NCBI RefSeq assembly: GCF_000797495.1
Contig: NZ_JTGN01000024.1
Coordinates: 1 to 64,000 of the forward strand
Source: Robinsoniella peoriensis
GTDB taxonomy: Bacteria; Bacillota; Clostridia; Lachnospirales; Lachnospiraceae
DNA: 64,000 bases
Direction of reading: 5' to 3'
The notes below the pieces were generated by a model, which was not told where the DNA came from, searched no databases, and was given only the letters and a program-made list of their open reading frames with translations. The position numbers and the translations under genes are program-made. Positions 18,238-28,333 of this stretch are shown here, one piece after another. How positions within the stretch are numbered: the stretch's first letter is position 1; each line of letters opens with the position of its first letter.

Positions 18238-19488
18238 ATGACGCCATATCTCTATACTGTGGTTGAAAAAGAACATTTGACAGAAATGCTGGGAGCATTC
18301 CAGGCATGCGTTAATCTTCCTATTCAGGTAATCGATGAAAACGGTAAGATCCTGGAATCCTGTGGCGCAGAGACTTGTTTCTGCAACACTTTTAAAAAAC
18401 ATCTGCCTAAGGATGATAGCTGCGAACTGCTGCATATTAACGCCAGTAAGCGAGCCATAACGCTAGGGGAGACCTATATATTTTCCTGCCATGCAAATCT
18501 GAACCATATTGTATTTCCTCTGCTGAATAAAAACGCCTTCTTCGGTTCTATTCTCGTAGGACCTTTTTTAATGGATGTTCCGGATTCCCTTATGATTCTG
18601 GATATCGCAAAGCGCTATGAGATCCCTACCGAATCTCTTTTGGAGCTGTATGAGGAATCGAATTCCATTAAGGTAATTACACCTGCACATGTGACCCAGA
18701 TCAGTAAGCTGCTCTACTATCTGTTCTCAAGCCTGATTTCAGACAGCCGGCAGCAATTGATCATTAACCAGGGGAAATTACATCAGCAGTCAAAAATAAA
18801 TGAGTCGATTCAGATGTACAAATCATTTGGAGATGATGAAAAAGTCAGCTATCCTTATGAAAAAGAGAAAGAACTGATTACCAAGGTGAAGACAAAAAAT
18901 GTACCGGAGGCAAAAGGAATCCTCAACGACCTGTTAGGTTATGTACTATTTTCCGGCGGAAACAGCATGGATATCTTAAAATCCAGGGCAATAGAGCTGT
19001 GCTCCCTGCTATCCAGGGCTGCTATTGAAGGCGGTGCAGCAACGGACAGTATTTTAAAAATAAATAACCACTTTTTACAGAACCTTCAGAACATAAACAA
19101 TCTGGATGAACTGTGCTATAAGCTCCAGGAAAGCGTGGAAGTATTCACCGAATCCATGTTTAACTATATTCCTTCAAAAAACAATGAACTGATGAAGAAA
19201 GCAATTGCTTATATTTCCAAAAATTATTCTAAAAATCTTACTTTAGAAGAAGTGGCAAATGATGTACATTTAAATCCTGCCTACTTCTCTACGGTCTTTA
19301 AGCAGTCCTGCGGTTCTTCTTTTAAAGAATATCTGAATATGGTGCGGATTGAAGAAAGCAAACGGCTTCTGGCGAATACGGATTATTCCGTTATTGATAT
19401 TGCTATAGCTGTAGGATTTGAGGATCAGAGTTATTTTTCTAAAGTATTTAAAAAATATACCGGTTTGACTCCAAAGCAATACCGGTAA
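18238..19488 (+). CDS. PocR-domain AraC-family transcriptional regulator
   Basis: 416 aa. Residues 1-165 match the PocR ligand-binding domain (start YLYTVVEKEHLTEMLGAFQACVNLPIQVIDENGKIL, with CGAETCFCNTFKKH and CHANLNHIVFPL). The last about 100 residues are a double helix-turn-helix of AraC type (LTLEEVANDVHLNPAYFSTVFKQSCGSSFKEYL ... SVIDIAIAVGFEDQSYFSKVFKKYTGLTPKQYR). PocR domains respond to small organic ligands such as diols. Divergence from the corrinoid protein gene implies that it controls the corrinoid module. GGGAGGTAATAAC precedes the ATG. Confidence 0.88.
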   Translation: MTPYLYTVVEKEHLTEMLGAFQACVNLPIQVIDENGKILESCGAETCFCNTFKKHLPKDDSCELLHINASKRAITLGETYIFSCHANLNHIVFPLLNKNAFFGSILVGPFLMDVPDSLMILDIAKRYEIPTESLLELYEESNSIKVITPAHVTQISKLLYYLFSSLISDSRQQLIINQGKLHQQSKINESIQMYKSFGDDEKVSYPYEKEKELITKVKTKNVPEAKGILNDLLGYVLFSGGNSMDILKSRAIELCSLLSRAAIEGGAATDSILKINNHFLQNLQNINNLDELCYKLQESVEVFTESMFNYIPSKNNELMKKAIAYISKNYSKNLTLEEVANDVHLNPAYFSTVFKQSCGSSFKEYLNMVRIEESKRLLANTDYSVIDIAIAVGFEDQSYFSKVFKKYTGLTPKQYR

Positions 19489-19499
19489 AACATACAAGA

Positions 19500-19546
19500 A
19501 AAGGTGCAGCACCGGGAACTCTTTCCCTTATGGCTCTGCACCTTTT
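19500..19546 (+). terminator. Intrinsic terminator of the PocR-AraC gene
   Basis: AAAGGTGCAG pairs with CTGCACCTTTT, with a further partial stem inside, ending in TTTTCTT; it starts 12 bp after the stop codon. Confidence 0.85.
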
Positions 19547-19620
19547 CTTAATGCTGTGATAATGCTGGTAATCCGGTATCCGGGGAACTGATGAAATACT
19601 TCCGCAAAGATGGTTCACAT

Positions 19621-20331
19621 CTATTGAACCGTAACCCCATCAAATTCTTCCTGCTTCAATACAACACCCCGTTTTTCAATACACCTGTCTACGTATCTGA
19701 CCAGTAATTCATTTCGGTAAACCAAACCGTATTTGCTCCGGATTTCTCCGCTGCTAAGTCCATTGACATCTTTTCCGTTTTCCTGGCAGAATGAGAGAAT
19801 CTGCTCATCTGTATATTTTAATTCATTGTCTTCCATGATTTTAATCAATTCCCTGGATAAATTACTGATGGAATAACTTAAATATGTGGACATACTGTAG
19901 TTCTTATTTCCGTATACGATTTTTCCACTTTTTACAGAAGTCTCCCTGTCTGCATTTTCTTTTTCCATCTCTTCTTTTATCTCGTCAAATTGAACTGCTT
20001 TGCTAAGCCCTCTTTCCCTTGCCAGAATAAAAATCATCTGTTCCCTCAGGCAGTCCTGCTTTGCCTCTGCCTTTAACAACGTGGCTGCAGACATACCTTC
20101 TTCGGCTTCTCTGTTCCAGAATTCCCGGTCAACTGTTTCCCCCGGTTTCTGATATCTGCTGATGATATTTGTTCTATTTTTATCTAAATAATACTGAAAC
20201 TGCTCGTTTGATATTTCTACATGATCCAGTTTCATAATATACGTATCTGTATCCTTTAAAGATATGTAAATAATACCTGCTGCCAATCCCAGGAACAGGA
20301 TGCAGACAACGCTCCATCGTATATACTTCAT
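19621..20331 (-). CDS. Membrane-anchored SurA/PrsA-like protein, function unknown
   Basis: 236 aa: one N-terminal membrane anchor (about residues 6-25), then a helical extracytoplasmic part with sequence of the SurA/trigger-factor chaperone kind (KLDHVEISNEQFQYYLDKNRTNIISRY, LKAEAKQDCLREQMIFILARERGL). No parvulin peptidyl-prolyl isomerase domain is recognisable, and the length is short for PrsA. The gene starts directly after the stop of the large PIG-L protein gene (ATAATATG), suggesting translational coupling. It may help secretion or folding of the two very large surface proteins encoded upstream; that is inference from context. Confidence 0.6.
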   Translation of the reverse strand: MKYIRWSVVCILFLGLAAGIIYISLKDTDTYIMKLDHVEISNEQFQYYLDKNRTNIISRYQKPGETVDREFWNREAEEGMSAATLLKAEAKQDCLREQMIFILARERGLSKAVQFDEIKEEMEKENADRETSVKSGKIVYGNKNYSMSTYLSYSISNLSRELIKIMEDNELKYTDEQILSFCQENGKDVNGLSSGEIRSKYGLVYRNELLVRYVDRCIEKRGVVLKQEEFDGVTVQ

Positions 20332-20332
20332 A

Positions 20333-23300
20333 TTATTCCACTTCTATTTCCGCCAGACCGGTACTGGTTGTACTGCCAGATACGGAGGTTATTACGAATT
20401 TAACACTCCTGGAATTTTTATTTACCGGAATCTCCAGTGGCCTTCCGTTATTGGGAAGTTCTCCCACCTCAATCTCGGAACCGTCATCGAATATCAGTTT
20501 ACCGCCTGTGATCTGGTTATCCATATCCGGTCTGTCATATAATTTAATCAGTCTCATATCTACTTTATTTTGGAAATCCAGGTTGATCCATGCCCCTGCT
20601 GTTTCCTGGTTTGTTACCCATTCTGCATGTGCAAATCTCATGTGGCCATAGGGCAGTCCTCCTGCTTCTCCATCCAGGACGCCATCTACTGCTTTAACGG
20701 CACTCTGGTCCAGCTTTCTGTCTGTATTGCTCATTTCTGATGAAGCCGTTACTACAGCATTCATTGCGAAACTGGTAAAATCCCTGGTCCAGAATATCTC
20801 ATTCACCTTAGCAAAGGATCCAATGTAGCCATAATACTGTGAGGTATATAGACGAAGCGCCTGGTCTTTTAAGTTAAAAGAAAATGGTGTCTGCCTCATG
20901 GAATAAGGTACGTTAACATTTTCTCTCTCTGACCACTGAAACATGGTCAGATCCTCAAGCCCCTGAGGCATATTAAATGCCTGGATGCCTGCTTCATCAC
21001 TGTTTAACACCGGCCAGTTACCGTCTCCTGCGCAGGAGTGAATAATACTTTCATGCAGAGTCGGATTATAGGACGGATTATCTCTCTTTATACTCTGGAT
21101 TGCCTCTATTGCAAACAAGTCCAGATAGGCGTGGTCAAAGTGCATATCATATCTGGATGGAACATAGATGTCTGTAGCATTGCTGTTAATAATAGCATCC
21201 TTTAAATCATTCACAAAATTTGCCCTTGTATATAAGGAGTGCTCTCCTGTTAATTCAAAGCGGTAGTCCTGCTTGATGTCCGGATTGCCATAACTGTATT
21301 GATTGCCGAATCTGCTGGTAAAAACAGTATCATCTTCAGCCGTATATAATTTATGCAGAAAGCTGTCCCAGTAAGTCTGCGTGCCGCCAAGACCGCCCGT
21401 ATCTGCATATCCCAGGAACATGATATTATCTTTGGTAAGCCCCAGTGCATTCAGCGCATTGATCGATTCCACGATTCTGCCCTGTCCGCTTCCCTGTCCG
21501 TTGTAGTCGCCATTGGTAGCAAGGAGTACCTTTACATTGTCGCCTGCGTCTACCGCCCGTTTGATGATTCCGCCTGCCATCAGCATCTCATCGTCCTGAT
21601 GTGGTGCCAGTATTAATATATTTTTCCCGCTGGGCACGCCTGCATCCAGTCCATCAAAATGGATGCCCGTAACTTCCAGGTCAGCTGAAGGATTTGTGAA
21701 TAAAAACCTTACATATTTAGCCGGTGTTTCCGGTATTTTAATTTTCTCTTCCGCTGTCTGGCCCGATACCTCAGAGAGGATAGTCCAGTTCTCATTGTCG
21801 GAAGATACCATGAACTGATAATCATTTTTCGATGTATTTTCTGCAAATTCCACCTTATGGCTTCTGATATTGAATTCTCTGCCCAGATCAAGCTGCAGGT
21901 ATGCCGGTTCTTCTGAAGCCGCCGGTTTCCAGGAAGTTGCAGGATCATTGTCTGTTACCGCTTCTCCCTTATAATTTTCTGCTGTACTTGACGCCTCCAC
22001 CGGCTGTCCAAAAGCAAGGTCCAGATTCAAGTCCTGTCCCGCCTCTGTCGGCACACTTGTATCCACTGCAAAAGCCCTGAACTCCGGAATGATTGCCCAC
22101 GCAAACGGACGCTGGGAAGGCTTGCCTGTGATTGTGACCCTGATTTTGCTGCATTCAATATCCACGTCTGCTGTCTGTACCAGCGAAGAAGCCGGATCAG
22201 TATAGGGTGATTCCTGTGAATAATCCACTGCGGTAACCCAGTTTTCTCCTCCGTCACCGGAATACTCAATTGTGTACTTCCAGTCTTCCGCCAGATCAAT
22301 ATCCTTGTCCTTTAAATCTTCCCATTCGATCTCCAGTTTTTTTACGTTATAAATGCTCCCTAAATCCACTGTCCACCAATAGGGGAAGGAACCGGTATTT
22401 CCACTGAAGGTCTTTGTATCTCCGTCCACCGCCAGTCCGGGCGCATTACTTCCTCCAGACTGTTCCGCATTCTTGTGTAAAGCTACATTGCTTAATTGAT
22501 TGTCGGTAAACACCTTGAATTCTGCAAATCCACACCAATAGGTTTCAGCCGGAAGGCCGGTAATGGTCACTCTCACATACTGGAATTTGGTATTCTCCGG
22601 GAATACTCCGGTCTGGGTCTTATTCCCATCGGTATTTTCCGTCCGGTCAGTGAGCATGGTGAAATTCACTCCATCTGAAGAACCTTCAATTTTGTATTTC
22701 CACGGATTGCTCTCATCTTTTTCAAATGTTAATTCGAAATCCAGAAGATCATAATCCTGACCCAGGTCAACCTGCCACCATTTATCCGCACCAGGTCCGT
22801 TATTGATCCACATAGTGTCATAATTCCCATCATTTCCATTGGATGCCGGACGTTGATTATCTCCGGATGTAGTTACCGGTTTGTTCTGTGACACGTTTAA
22901 CTTCGTGATATCCACATCTTCTAAGATCAGGTTGTCCAGCTTTATTTCACTGGAGCCCCCCTGGCTTTCCATCACGAGATAAACAGCCATTTCATCGTTG
23001 TTAAAATCGGTGATAAAATCCTGTTCCTCAGTCCCCACAGAAAAGGTATTGCTCTCGGATCCCGAAACTACTTTCACTGTTGCCCCACTGCTTGAAAAAG
23101 CTGAAAATCCACGGAATATTTTCCCATAGGGAATGGCAATTTTACTTACCTGGGCATCCTTCGTCAAAGTCTCCGACCATAGTTTTACATTTCCGCCGGC
23201 AGCTCCTGTAAAAAAACCACCGGTTCCAAAATCGCATCCTCCATAGATCCCGGTAAGCGCCTGTTCTTCACCACCCCTGTCTTCAAAATCGATGACCGTC

Positions 23301-23554
23301 TGCTGGATATCGGCTTCTGATGCATTTACTCCTTCTGATACATGAACTTCTTCTGCCGCATTTACTTCTTCTGATGCATTTACTTCTTCTGCCGCATTAA
23401 CTACTTCTGCCGCATTTACTTCTTCTGCTGCATTTACTTCTTCTGCTGCATTTACTACTTCTGCCGCATTAACCCTTTCTGCCGGTATAACGGTGATTCC
23501 TCCCAGAATCAGTGCTGTTGATACAAATACTGCTATCAATTGTTTTTCTCTCAT
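20333..23554 (-). CDS. Secreted PIG-L deacetylase with F5/8-type C domains
   Basis: 1073 aa. Signal peptide 1-29, then nine six-residue VNAAEE-type repeats (28-81), a beta domain (about 85-215), two F5/8 type C (discoidin) carbohydrate-binding domains (about 218-350 and 355-500), a third at about 508-635, then a PIG-L/LmbE-type N-acetylglucosaminyl deacetylase domain starting at about 645 with APHQDDEMLMAGG (zinc motif PHxDDE). A C-terminal discoidin-like region follows from about 950. It probably deacetylates GlcNAc-containing glycans outside the cell. No LPXTG or S-layer anchor is visible. It sits in the glycan operon after the beta-helix protein, separated by a hairpin. Confidence 0.85.
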   Translation of the reverse strand: MREKQLIAVFVSTALILGGITVIPAERVNAAEVVNAAEEVNAAEEVNAAEVVNAAEEVNASEEVNAAEEVHVSEGVNASEADIQQTVIDFEDRGGEEQALTGIYGGCDFGTGGFFTGAAGGNVKLWSETLTKDAQVSKIAIPYGKIFRGFSAFSSSGATVKVVSGSESNTFSVGTEEQDFITDFNNDEMAVYLVMESQGGSSEIKLDNLILEDVDITKLNVSQNKPVTTSGDNQRPASNGNDGNYDTMWINNGPGADKWWQVDLGQDYDLLDFELTFEKDESNPWKYKIEGSSDGVNFTMLTDRTENTDGNKTQTGVFPENTKFQYVRVTITGLPAETYWCGFAEFKVFTDNQLSNVALHKNAEQSGGSNAPGLAVDGDTKTFSGNTGSFPYWWTVDLGSIYNVKKLEIEWEDLKDKDIDLAEDWKYTIEYSGDGGENWVTAVDYSQESPYTDPASSLVQTADVDIECSKIRVTITGKPSQRPFAWAIIPEFRAFAVDTSVPTEAGQDLNLDLAFGQPVEASSTAENYKGEAVTDNDPATSWKPAASEEPAYLQLDLGREFNIRSHKVEFAENTSKNDYQFMVSSDNENWTILSEVSGQTAEEKIKIPETPAKYVRFLFTNPSADLEVTGIHFDGLDAGVPSGKNILILAPHQDDEMLMAGGIIKRAVDAGDNVKVLLATNGDYNGQGSGQGRIVESINALNALGLTKDNIMFLGYADTGGLGGTQTYWDSFLHKLYTAEDDTVFTSRFGNQYSYGNPDIKQDYRFELTGEHSLYTRANFVNDLKDAIINSNATDIYVPSRYDMHFDHAYLDLFAIEAIQSIKRDNPSYNPTLHESIIHSCAGDGNWPVLNSDEAGIQAFNMPQGLEDLTMFQWSERENVNVPYSMRQTPFSFNLKDQALRLYTSQYYGYIGSFAKVNEIFWTRDFTSFAMNAVVTASSEMSNTDRKLDQSAVKAVDGVLDGEAGGLPYGHMRFAHAEWVTNQETAGAWINLDFQNKVDMRLIKLYDRPDMDNQITGGKLIFDDGSEIEVGELPNNGRPLEIPVNKNSRSVKFVITSVSGSTTSTGLAEIEVE
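23312..23473 (-). repeat. Nine 18-bp tandem repeats in the PIG-L protein gene
   Basis: Nine consecutive 18-bp units encode VNAAEV/VNAAEE/VNASEE-like hexapeptides directly after the signal peptide. The last two units (VHVSEG, VNASEA) are most divergent. The number of units can probably change by slipped-strand pairing without shifting the frame. Confidence 0.9.
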
Positions 23555-23570
23555 AGCTCTTTCTCCCTTC

Positions 23571-23604
23571 CAGAGCGTGCATCCTAAGATGTTGGCACGC
23601 TCTG
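23571..23604 (-). other. Intergenic hairpin with AGAGCGTG ends
   Basis: CAGAGCGTGC pairs perfectly with GCACGCTCTG across a 14-nt loop in the 60-bp gap between the beta-helix and PIG-L genes. No T-run follows in the operon direction. The arm ends match the outer ends of the palindromic repeat at 32516-32677, so it may be a minimal relict of that family. Confidence 0.55.
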
Positions 23605-23614
23605 CTGTTTTCTT

Positions 23615-26600
23615 CTATTTTACCTTATAATTTATTGTATTGGAATAGCTACCCCAGATCTTTTCCTTGCCATACTTGATATAGGTACGTACTTTGAAGC
23701 TGTATGTTTTTCCTTTCTTCAGCTTTGGAGACTGCAGCTTTGTCTTGGTGGTTTCTCCGATTTTTTTGTAGGAGCCTTTGCCGGTTTTCATACGGATCAC
23801 ATATGTTGCATTCTTCACGCTGGTATATCTCAGTACCGCTCTGCCCCGGGTAGATTTCTTTACTGATTTCAGCTTTGCAGCACTTGGCTTTGTTACCCCA
23901 GTCAGGCTGGCAGAATTCTTTCCGGTTCCACCTGCATTTACGCCTGCAACCCGGTAAGTATAAGCAGTGCCTTCCTTCAGTCCGGTTATCTTCACGCTAT
24001 TATCGTAGGTACGCTTTACCTCTTTCCACTTCTTACCTTTTTTATTATAGAGGTAAACCTTGTAATAATCGGCGTCTTTATTCTTTTTCCAGGATATTTT
24101 CAATGAATTATTGGAAATAGCTGATGTTTTAACATTTGTTATTTTCCCTGGTTTTTTCACTTTTGCATCTTTATATTCTACCGTCACCAGACACTTCTTC
24201 ACAAATCCGCCGTCTGCCGATTTAACGGTGATCTCGGATCTGCCATTTTTCAGTGCCGTTATTTTGCCGGTGTTGGATACCGATACGGTTTTTGGCTGGG
24301 AGGAACTCCAGGTCAGGGTTTTTTCGCTGGCATTTGCCGGGATTACCTGTGCATTGAGCTGAACGGATGCACCTTTTTTGGTAATCTTAAGGTCTGACTT
24401 ATCTAAGGTAATTCCGGTTACTTTCACAGGTATTGCAACATTTACCTTGCAGACTGCAGTCTTGTTTCCGTCCCTTGTAGCAGCAATAATATCCACTTTA
24501 CCATTGCCCACTGCGCTGATCATTCCACTTGCATCCACTGTAGCCACCCTGCTGTCGGTAGACCGGAAGCTGACGGTTTTATCCGTTGCGTTCTGAGGAG
24601 ATACTACTGCCTTTATCTGTACCCGTTCTCCTGCTTTTGTCAGGGTTACCGCAGTTTTATCCAGTTCTACTTTGCTGACCGGTATAACAGGAGCAGGAAT
24701 CTCCACGGTTACCAGACAGGTTGCTTTTAGATCTGTACCTTCTACTGTGGCTGTTATTACAGATGTTCCATTTGCTTTGGCACTCACCACACCTTCCTGG
24801 TTTACCACAGCCACACCCTGGTTGGATGACTCCCAGATGACATTTCTATTATCTGCATCCTCCGGAGTAACGACTGCCTCCAGCTGTAAGGTTTCATTTG
24901 CTTTTGCAAGCAATGCTTCCTCCTGGTTCAGGGTGATACCCGTTGGCGGAATTTCTTCGGGAGCAGCTTTTTCATATACTTTGAATTCTGCAAATCCAGG
25001 CCAGTAATCGTATCCCGGGAATTTCGTCAGGATTACTTTCAGATAACGGTAAGTCCCGTTTGTCCCAAAGGTTCCGGTCTGTACTCTGGAACCGTCTGTA
25101 TTATCTGACCTGTCAAATAACATTTCAAATTCATCGTCCGGACCTCTCCTTCCCTCAATCTGATATCCCCAGGCCTCTTCTTCATCCTGTTCAAATACCA
25201 ATTCAAAGTTATTTAAATCATATTCCTGTCTAAGATCTACCATCCACCATTCGTTTAACTCATCTCCTGCATGAACCCACATGGTTCCTTCATTTCCGTC
25301 GTTTCCGCAGGATCCCGGATACTGGTCATTGCCGCTTGTGGTGACAGGCTTGTTCAGGGCAATGTTTACCGGTTCATATTCTCCTTTTTCCAGAAGCAGG
25401 TTATCAAAATATACCCGGCTTCCTGCACTGCCTTCCACCGTTACGGTGAGATTATCAATTGCTGATGTAAGCCCTGTATTGAAATAGTTATTTGCGGAGG
25501 TTATCAGGAATGATTTCTTATATCCCTCTGCTTCCAGAGTTACCCATGCAGTCCCTTCACATTGTGCCTGAAAGCTTTTCAGTTTCTGGCCCTTAGGCAG
25601 GGAAATTACTCCACTGGTCTCTCCGTCAGCCAGATAAAGGGTTTTGAGTCCGTCTGCTGATCCTGTTCTCCACTCTCCGGAAAAGATACAGTTTTTGTAC
25701 ATTTCCGTAAATGGAGTTTCATCCTCCGGGCGGTCCTCAAAATCAATCGTACCCTCCGGTACCTGATTTGCTGCTTTGCTGTTGTCAGCTCCGATATTTG
25801 GTGCCCCTACAGCCGATACCGGATTGCCCCAGTAATCACGTCCGCCATTATCTTCAATTAATGTTCCAGCTTCTATACAGCCGGAATTTTCGCTCAGCTG
25901 ATAACCGCCTACACTGTCAAGCCCCAGAGATCCTGTGCCTATATTTACAAAATCATCCGCAGTAACGGTAACTGCCTTCTCGTCATCGCTTCTTAAGATG
26001 CTGGCATCACTGCCTCCGTATGCATTGTTTTCAGCCGTTCCCATTAAATCCTCGTGCCAGCCTTTGGAAGTGGCATCGCTGTAAATTACATTGTTGGTAA
26101 AACGGAAGTTCTCTTTGTTAACAGGAGTTCCATCCCAGTTATTGGTGATATAGCTGTTATGCCCCTCACTGAGATAAAAATCGTTGTTATATACATACAT
26201 CCTGTTATTATCGCCGGTGGACCAGCCGCCCATTGTGACAATGGCACCTCCACCATAGCTGTTTGTACCATAACCGTCATTCTGACTGATATTATATCGT
26301 ATATGAGTGGTATATGTAGTGCCCAGTGCACATTCAAAATAAGCTCCGGAAGGATTGTCATGTGTATAATTATACTGTATGTAATTCAGTGTTGCATTCA
26401 CATCCGCATCAAATGCCTGGGAATCTTCTTTAGACTCCGAAGCGCCTGAACCGAATACCTCATTAAACTGTGCGACTGTGTATTCGCCATTCTCCCACCA
26501 GATCGGCACATTGCCGTTTGGCCCGCTGTTGCAGCTATTGCAGGTATTGTATTCAATCACTGCATTGGAGTATGCCGTAGGGCAGATAGCCGCGTTTCCA

Positions 26601-27445
26601 ATATCCTCACAATAATTGTTGCGGATTACCAGATTCGTGCTGTTATATCTTGAACCTGCATACTCACTGTCTGGAATTCCCGTTTCATGCTCAAAGCGGC
26701 TGCTTCCCCAGGTAGACATAAAATTGATTCCATAGTGGTTGATATTAGGACCTACAATATTGTTTTCCACGGTGATATCATTCCATCTGGTAGGAACCTG
26801 ATTGCCTCTGATACTGTAAATGATTCCGCCGCGTCCGATACCTGCCTGCTGGCCAATGGGATGTGACACAATATCATGCACATAGAGATCCCTGCAGTTT
26901 ATCTGCTCTAAGGTTCCCGCATCTTCCGCCATAATCAGTACGCCATATTTTTTAATATGGTCATCCGGATTGTCGCCGGGAATCCGATTGGTCACCTCAA
27001 GTGAGGTAATTTCCCAGTATTGCTGATTATAGAAATACACTGCCGCATTAAAAATCCTGTTTTCCAGGTCATCTCCGTTTTCACCGCACCAGTTATTTCC
27101 CTGTATGAGAGGCCTTGCTTCTGAATCTCCATAAGCACCTATCTCGATGGGGTTTCCTTTTTCCCCGGAGCCTTTTGGACTTAACTGACCAGTCCAGACA
27201 TCTCCCTTTTGGAAGAGTATCTTATCACCGGGTTCAAAGGTAGTGCTGTTTATCTTCTCCAGAGATGACCATGCATCCTCTTCACTTGTTCCGGGATTCC
27301 CGTCATCCCCTCCGTCATAATCAATATAATACGTAGTTCCGGCTGACTCCTCTGCCTGAACTTCTACCCCCGGCATGATCAGGCTTCCTAATACCAGCAT
27401 AGCACTAAGCCCCAGGCTAATCCATCTTTTGCTCTTTTTTAGCAT
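23615..27445 (-). CDS. Giant secreted parallel beta-helix protein with F5/8C, Big2 and Fn3 domains
   Basis: 1276 aa. Signal peptide 1-31 (AxA-like site before EES), then a right-handed parallel beta-helix of polysaccharide-lyase/glycosidase type (about 35-550; repeated NN-rich turns such as ENNIVGPNINHYGINFM and IRNNYCEDIGNAAICP). A small beta domain follows (560-690), then F5/8 type C (about 690-830), three bacterial Ig-like Big2 domains (about 833-1095), an Fn3 domain (about 1105-1190) and a basic beta-rich C-terminal module. The beta-helix may cleave or bind a polysaccharide; catalytic residues were not identified. It shares the glycan operon with GH65 and the importer. ATG follows GGAAGGAGAAAGTT. 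Confidence 0.85.
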   Translation of the reverse strand: MLKKSKRWISLGLSAMLVLGSLIMPGVEVQAEESAGTTYYIDYDGGDDGNPGTSEEDAWSSLEKINSTTFEPGDKILFQKGDVWTGQLSPKGSGEKGNPIEIGAYGDSEARPLIQGNNWCGENGDDLENRIFNAAVYFYNQQYWEITSLEVTNRIPGDNPDDHIKKYGVLIMAEDAGTLEQINCRDLYVHDIVSHPIGQQAGIGRGGIIYSIRGNQVPTRWNDITVENNIVGPNINHYGINFMSTWGSSRFEHETGIPDSEYAGSRYNSTNLVIRNNYCEDIGNAAICPTAYSNAVIEYNTCNSCNSGPNGNVPIWWENGEYTVAQFNEVFGSGASESKEDSQAFDADVNATLNYIQYNYTHDNPSGAYFECALGTTYTTHIRYNISQNDGYGTNSYGGGAIVTMGGWSTGDNNRMYVYNNDFYLSEGHNSYITNNWDGTPVNKENFRFTNNVIYSDATSKGWHEDLMGTAENNAYGGSDASILRSDDEKAVTVTADDFVNIGTGSLGLDSVGGYQLSENSGCIEAGTLIEDNGGRDYWGNPVSAVGAPNIGADNSKAANQVPEGTIDFEDRPEDETPFTEMYKNCIFSGEWRTGSADGLKTLYLADGETSGVISLPKGQKLKSFQAQCEGTAWVTLEAEGYKKSFLITSANNYFNTGLTSAIDNLTVTVEGSAGSRVYFDNLLLEKGEYEPVNIALNKPVTTSGNDQYPGSCGNDGNEGTMWVHAGDELNEWWMVDLRQEYDLNNFELVFEQDEEEAWGYQIEGRRGPDDEFEMLFDRSDNTDGSRVQTGTFGTNGTYRYLKVILTKFPGYDYWPGFAEFKVYEKAAPEEIPPTGITLNQEEALLAKANETLQLEAVVTPEDADNRNVIWESSNQGVAVVNQEGVVSAKANGTSVITATVEGTDLKATCLVTVEIPAPVIPVSKVELDKTAVTLTKAGERVQIKAVVSPQNATDKTVSFRSTDSRVATVDASGMISAVGNGKVDIIAATRDGNKTAVCKVNVAIPVKVTGITLDKSDLKITKKGASVQLNAQVIPANASEKTLTWSSSQPKTVSVSNTGKITALKNGRSEITVKSADGGFVKKCLVTVEYKDAKVKKPGKITNVKTSAISNNSLKISWKKNKDADYYKVYLYNKKGKKWKEVKRTYDNSVKITGLKEGTAYTYRVAGVNAGGTGKNSASLTGVTKPSAAKLKSVKKSTRGRAVLRYTSVKNATYVIRMKTGKGSYKKIGETTKTKLQSPKLKKGKTYSFKVRTYIKYGKEKIWGSYSNTINYKVK

Positions 27446-27460
27446 AACTTTCTCCTTCCA

Positions 27461-28333
27461 TTAACTGTTATTTTGTTCCGTGAGAAACCTTATAAAGCTT
27501 CCGACACCTCCTCCCACCTGCTTTACCTCATTTGGACGTAAGCCTTCTGTGTCTGACACATCGAAGAATTCCCCGTGTCTTGTTTTCTCCGTTATCATAT
27601 AACTGTCACTTCCAAATAAGCATTCATCAAAACCGATATATTCATCACCCCAGAAGCTGCATTCCTCTTCCCGGATCTGATACTGATTACCAAAGTAATC
27701 CATGAAATCATTCACATTATCGCTCTTACTGGAAATTCCCACCTCCAGATATTTGGCATCTGTAGTTGCACATACCGTTATGCCGTGTTTTCTTCCCATA
27801 TCCTCTGCCAGGTCAATCAATCCCCTAATTCCTCCGGTAAATCCATGGCTGTTCAGATTTGCAATAAGCTGCTCCTTCTCCCCTTCCTGTAAAAACAGGG
27901 ATTCTCCCCTGCTGTTTTCTACCATCAGATCGATCTTGCAGTAATTTGGACGGCTGAATACAATATCGGTAGGAATTTCATAATCCTCCTGTAAGCACCT
28001 GTGTATGTCATAGCAGATATCATGAATCCGGATTAATCCTGACTTAGCCGGGATCCGGTGGCTCAGCAGGTAAGGGCTGCCGTTTTCATCGAAAGCATAA
28101 TTATATGCCCCTCTGCCAAGTCCTAAGAACAGGCTCTTACGCTCTTCTACCGTAAAATATTCATGCAGTTTTCCCTCCGCAATATTTTCCAGGGTTGTAC
28201 CGCTTATGACCGCCAGTTTTACCCCCTGGGCAAGGAGGTTTTTCATGGGTGCCACCACATCATCTACCGGTGCCTTCCTGGACAGCACCGCCGTACCATC
28301 CCAGTCAAAAAAAATCGCTTTATATTTTTTCAC
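27461..28333 (-). CDS. HAD-family hydrolase
   Basis: 290 aa, haloacid-dehalogenase fold. Motif I FFDWDGT (nucleophile Asp10, Asp12), motif II VISGTT, and a motif IV-like region FWGDEYIGFDECLFGSDSYM. The cap resembles Cof or sugar-phosphatase types, not the about 220-aa beta-phosphoglucomutase usually beside GH65 enzymes. The start is a GTG, nine bases after AAAGGAGG, and overlaps the GH65 3' end by 14 bp. Likely role: dephosphorylating or sensing the sugar phosphate made by the GH65 phosphorylase; inferred from coupling. Confidence 0.8.
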   Translation of the reverse strand: MKKYKAIFFDWDGTAVLSRKAPVDDVVAPMKNLLAQGVKLAVISGTTLENIAEGKLHEYFTVEERKSLFLGLGRGAYNYAFDENGSPYLLSHRIPAKSGLIRIHDICYDIHRCLQEDYEIPTDIVFSRPNYCKIDLMVENSRGESLFLQEGEKEQLIANLNSHGFTGGIRGLIDLAEDMGRKHGITVCATTDAKYLEVGISSKSDNVNDFMDYFGNQYQIREEECSFWGDEYIGFDECLFGSDSYMITEKTRHGEFFDVSDTEGLRPNEVKQVGGGVGSFIRFLTEQNNS

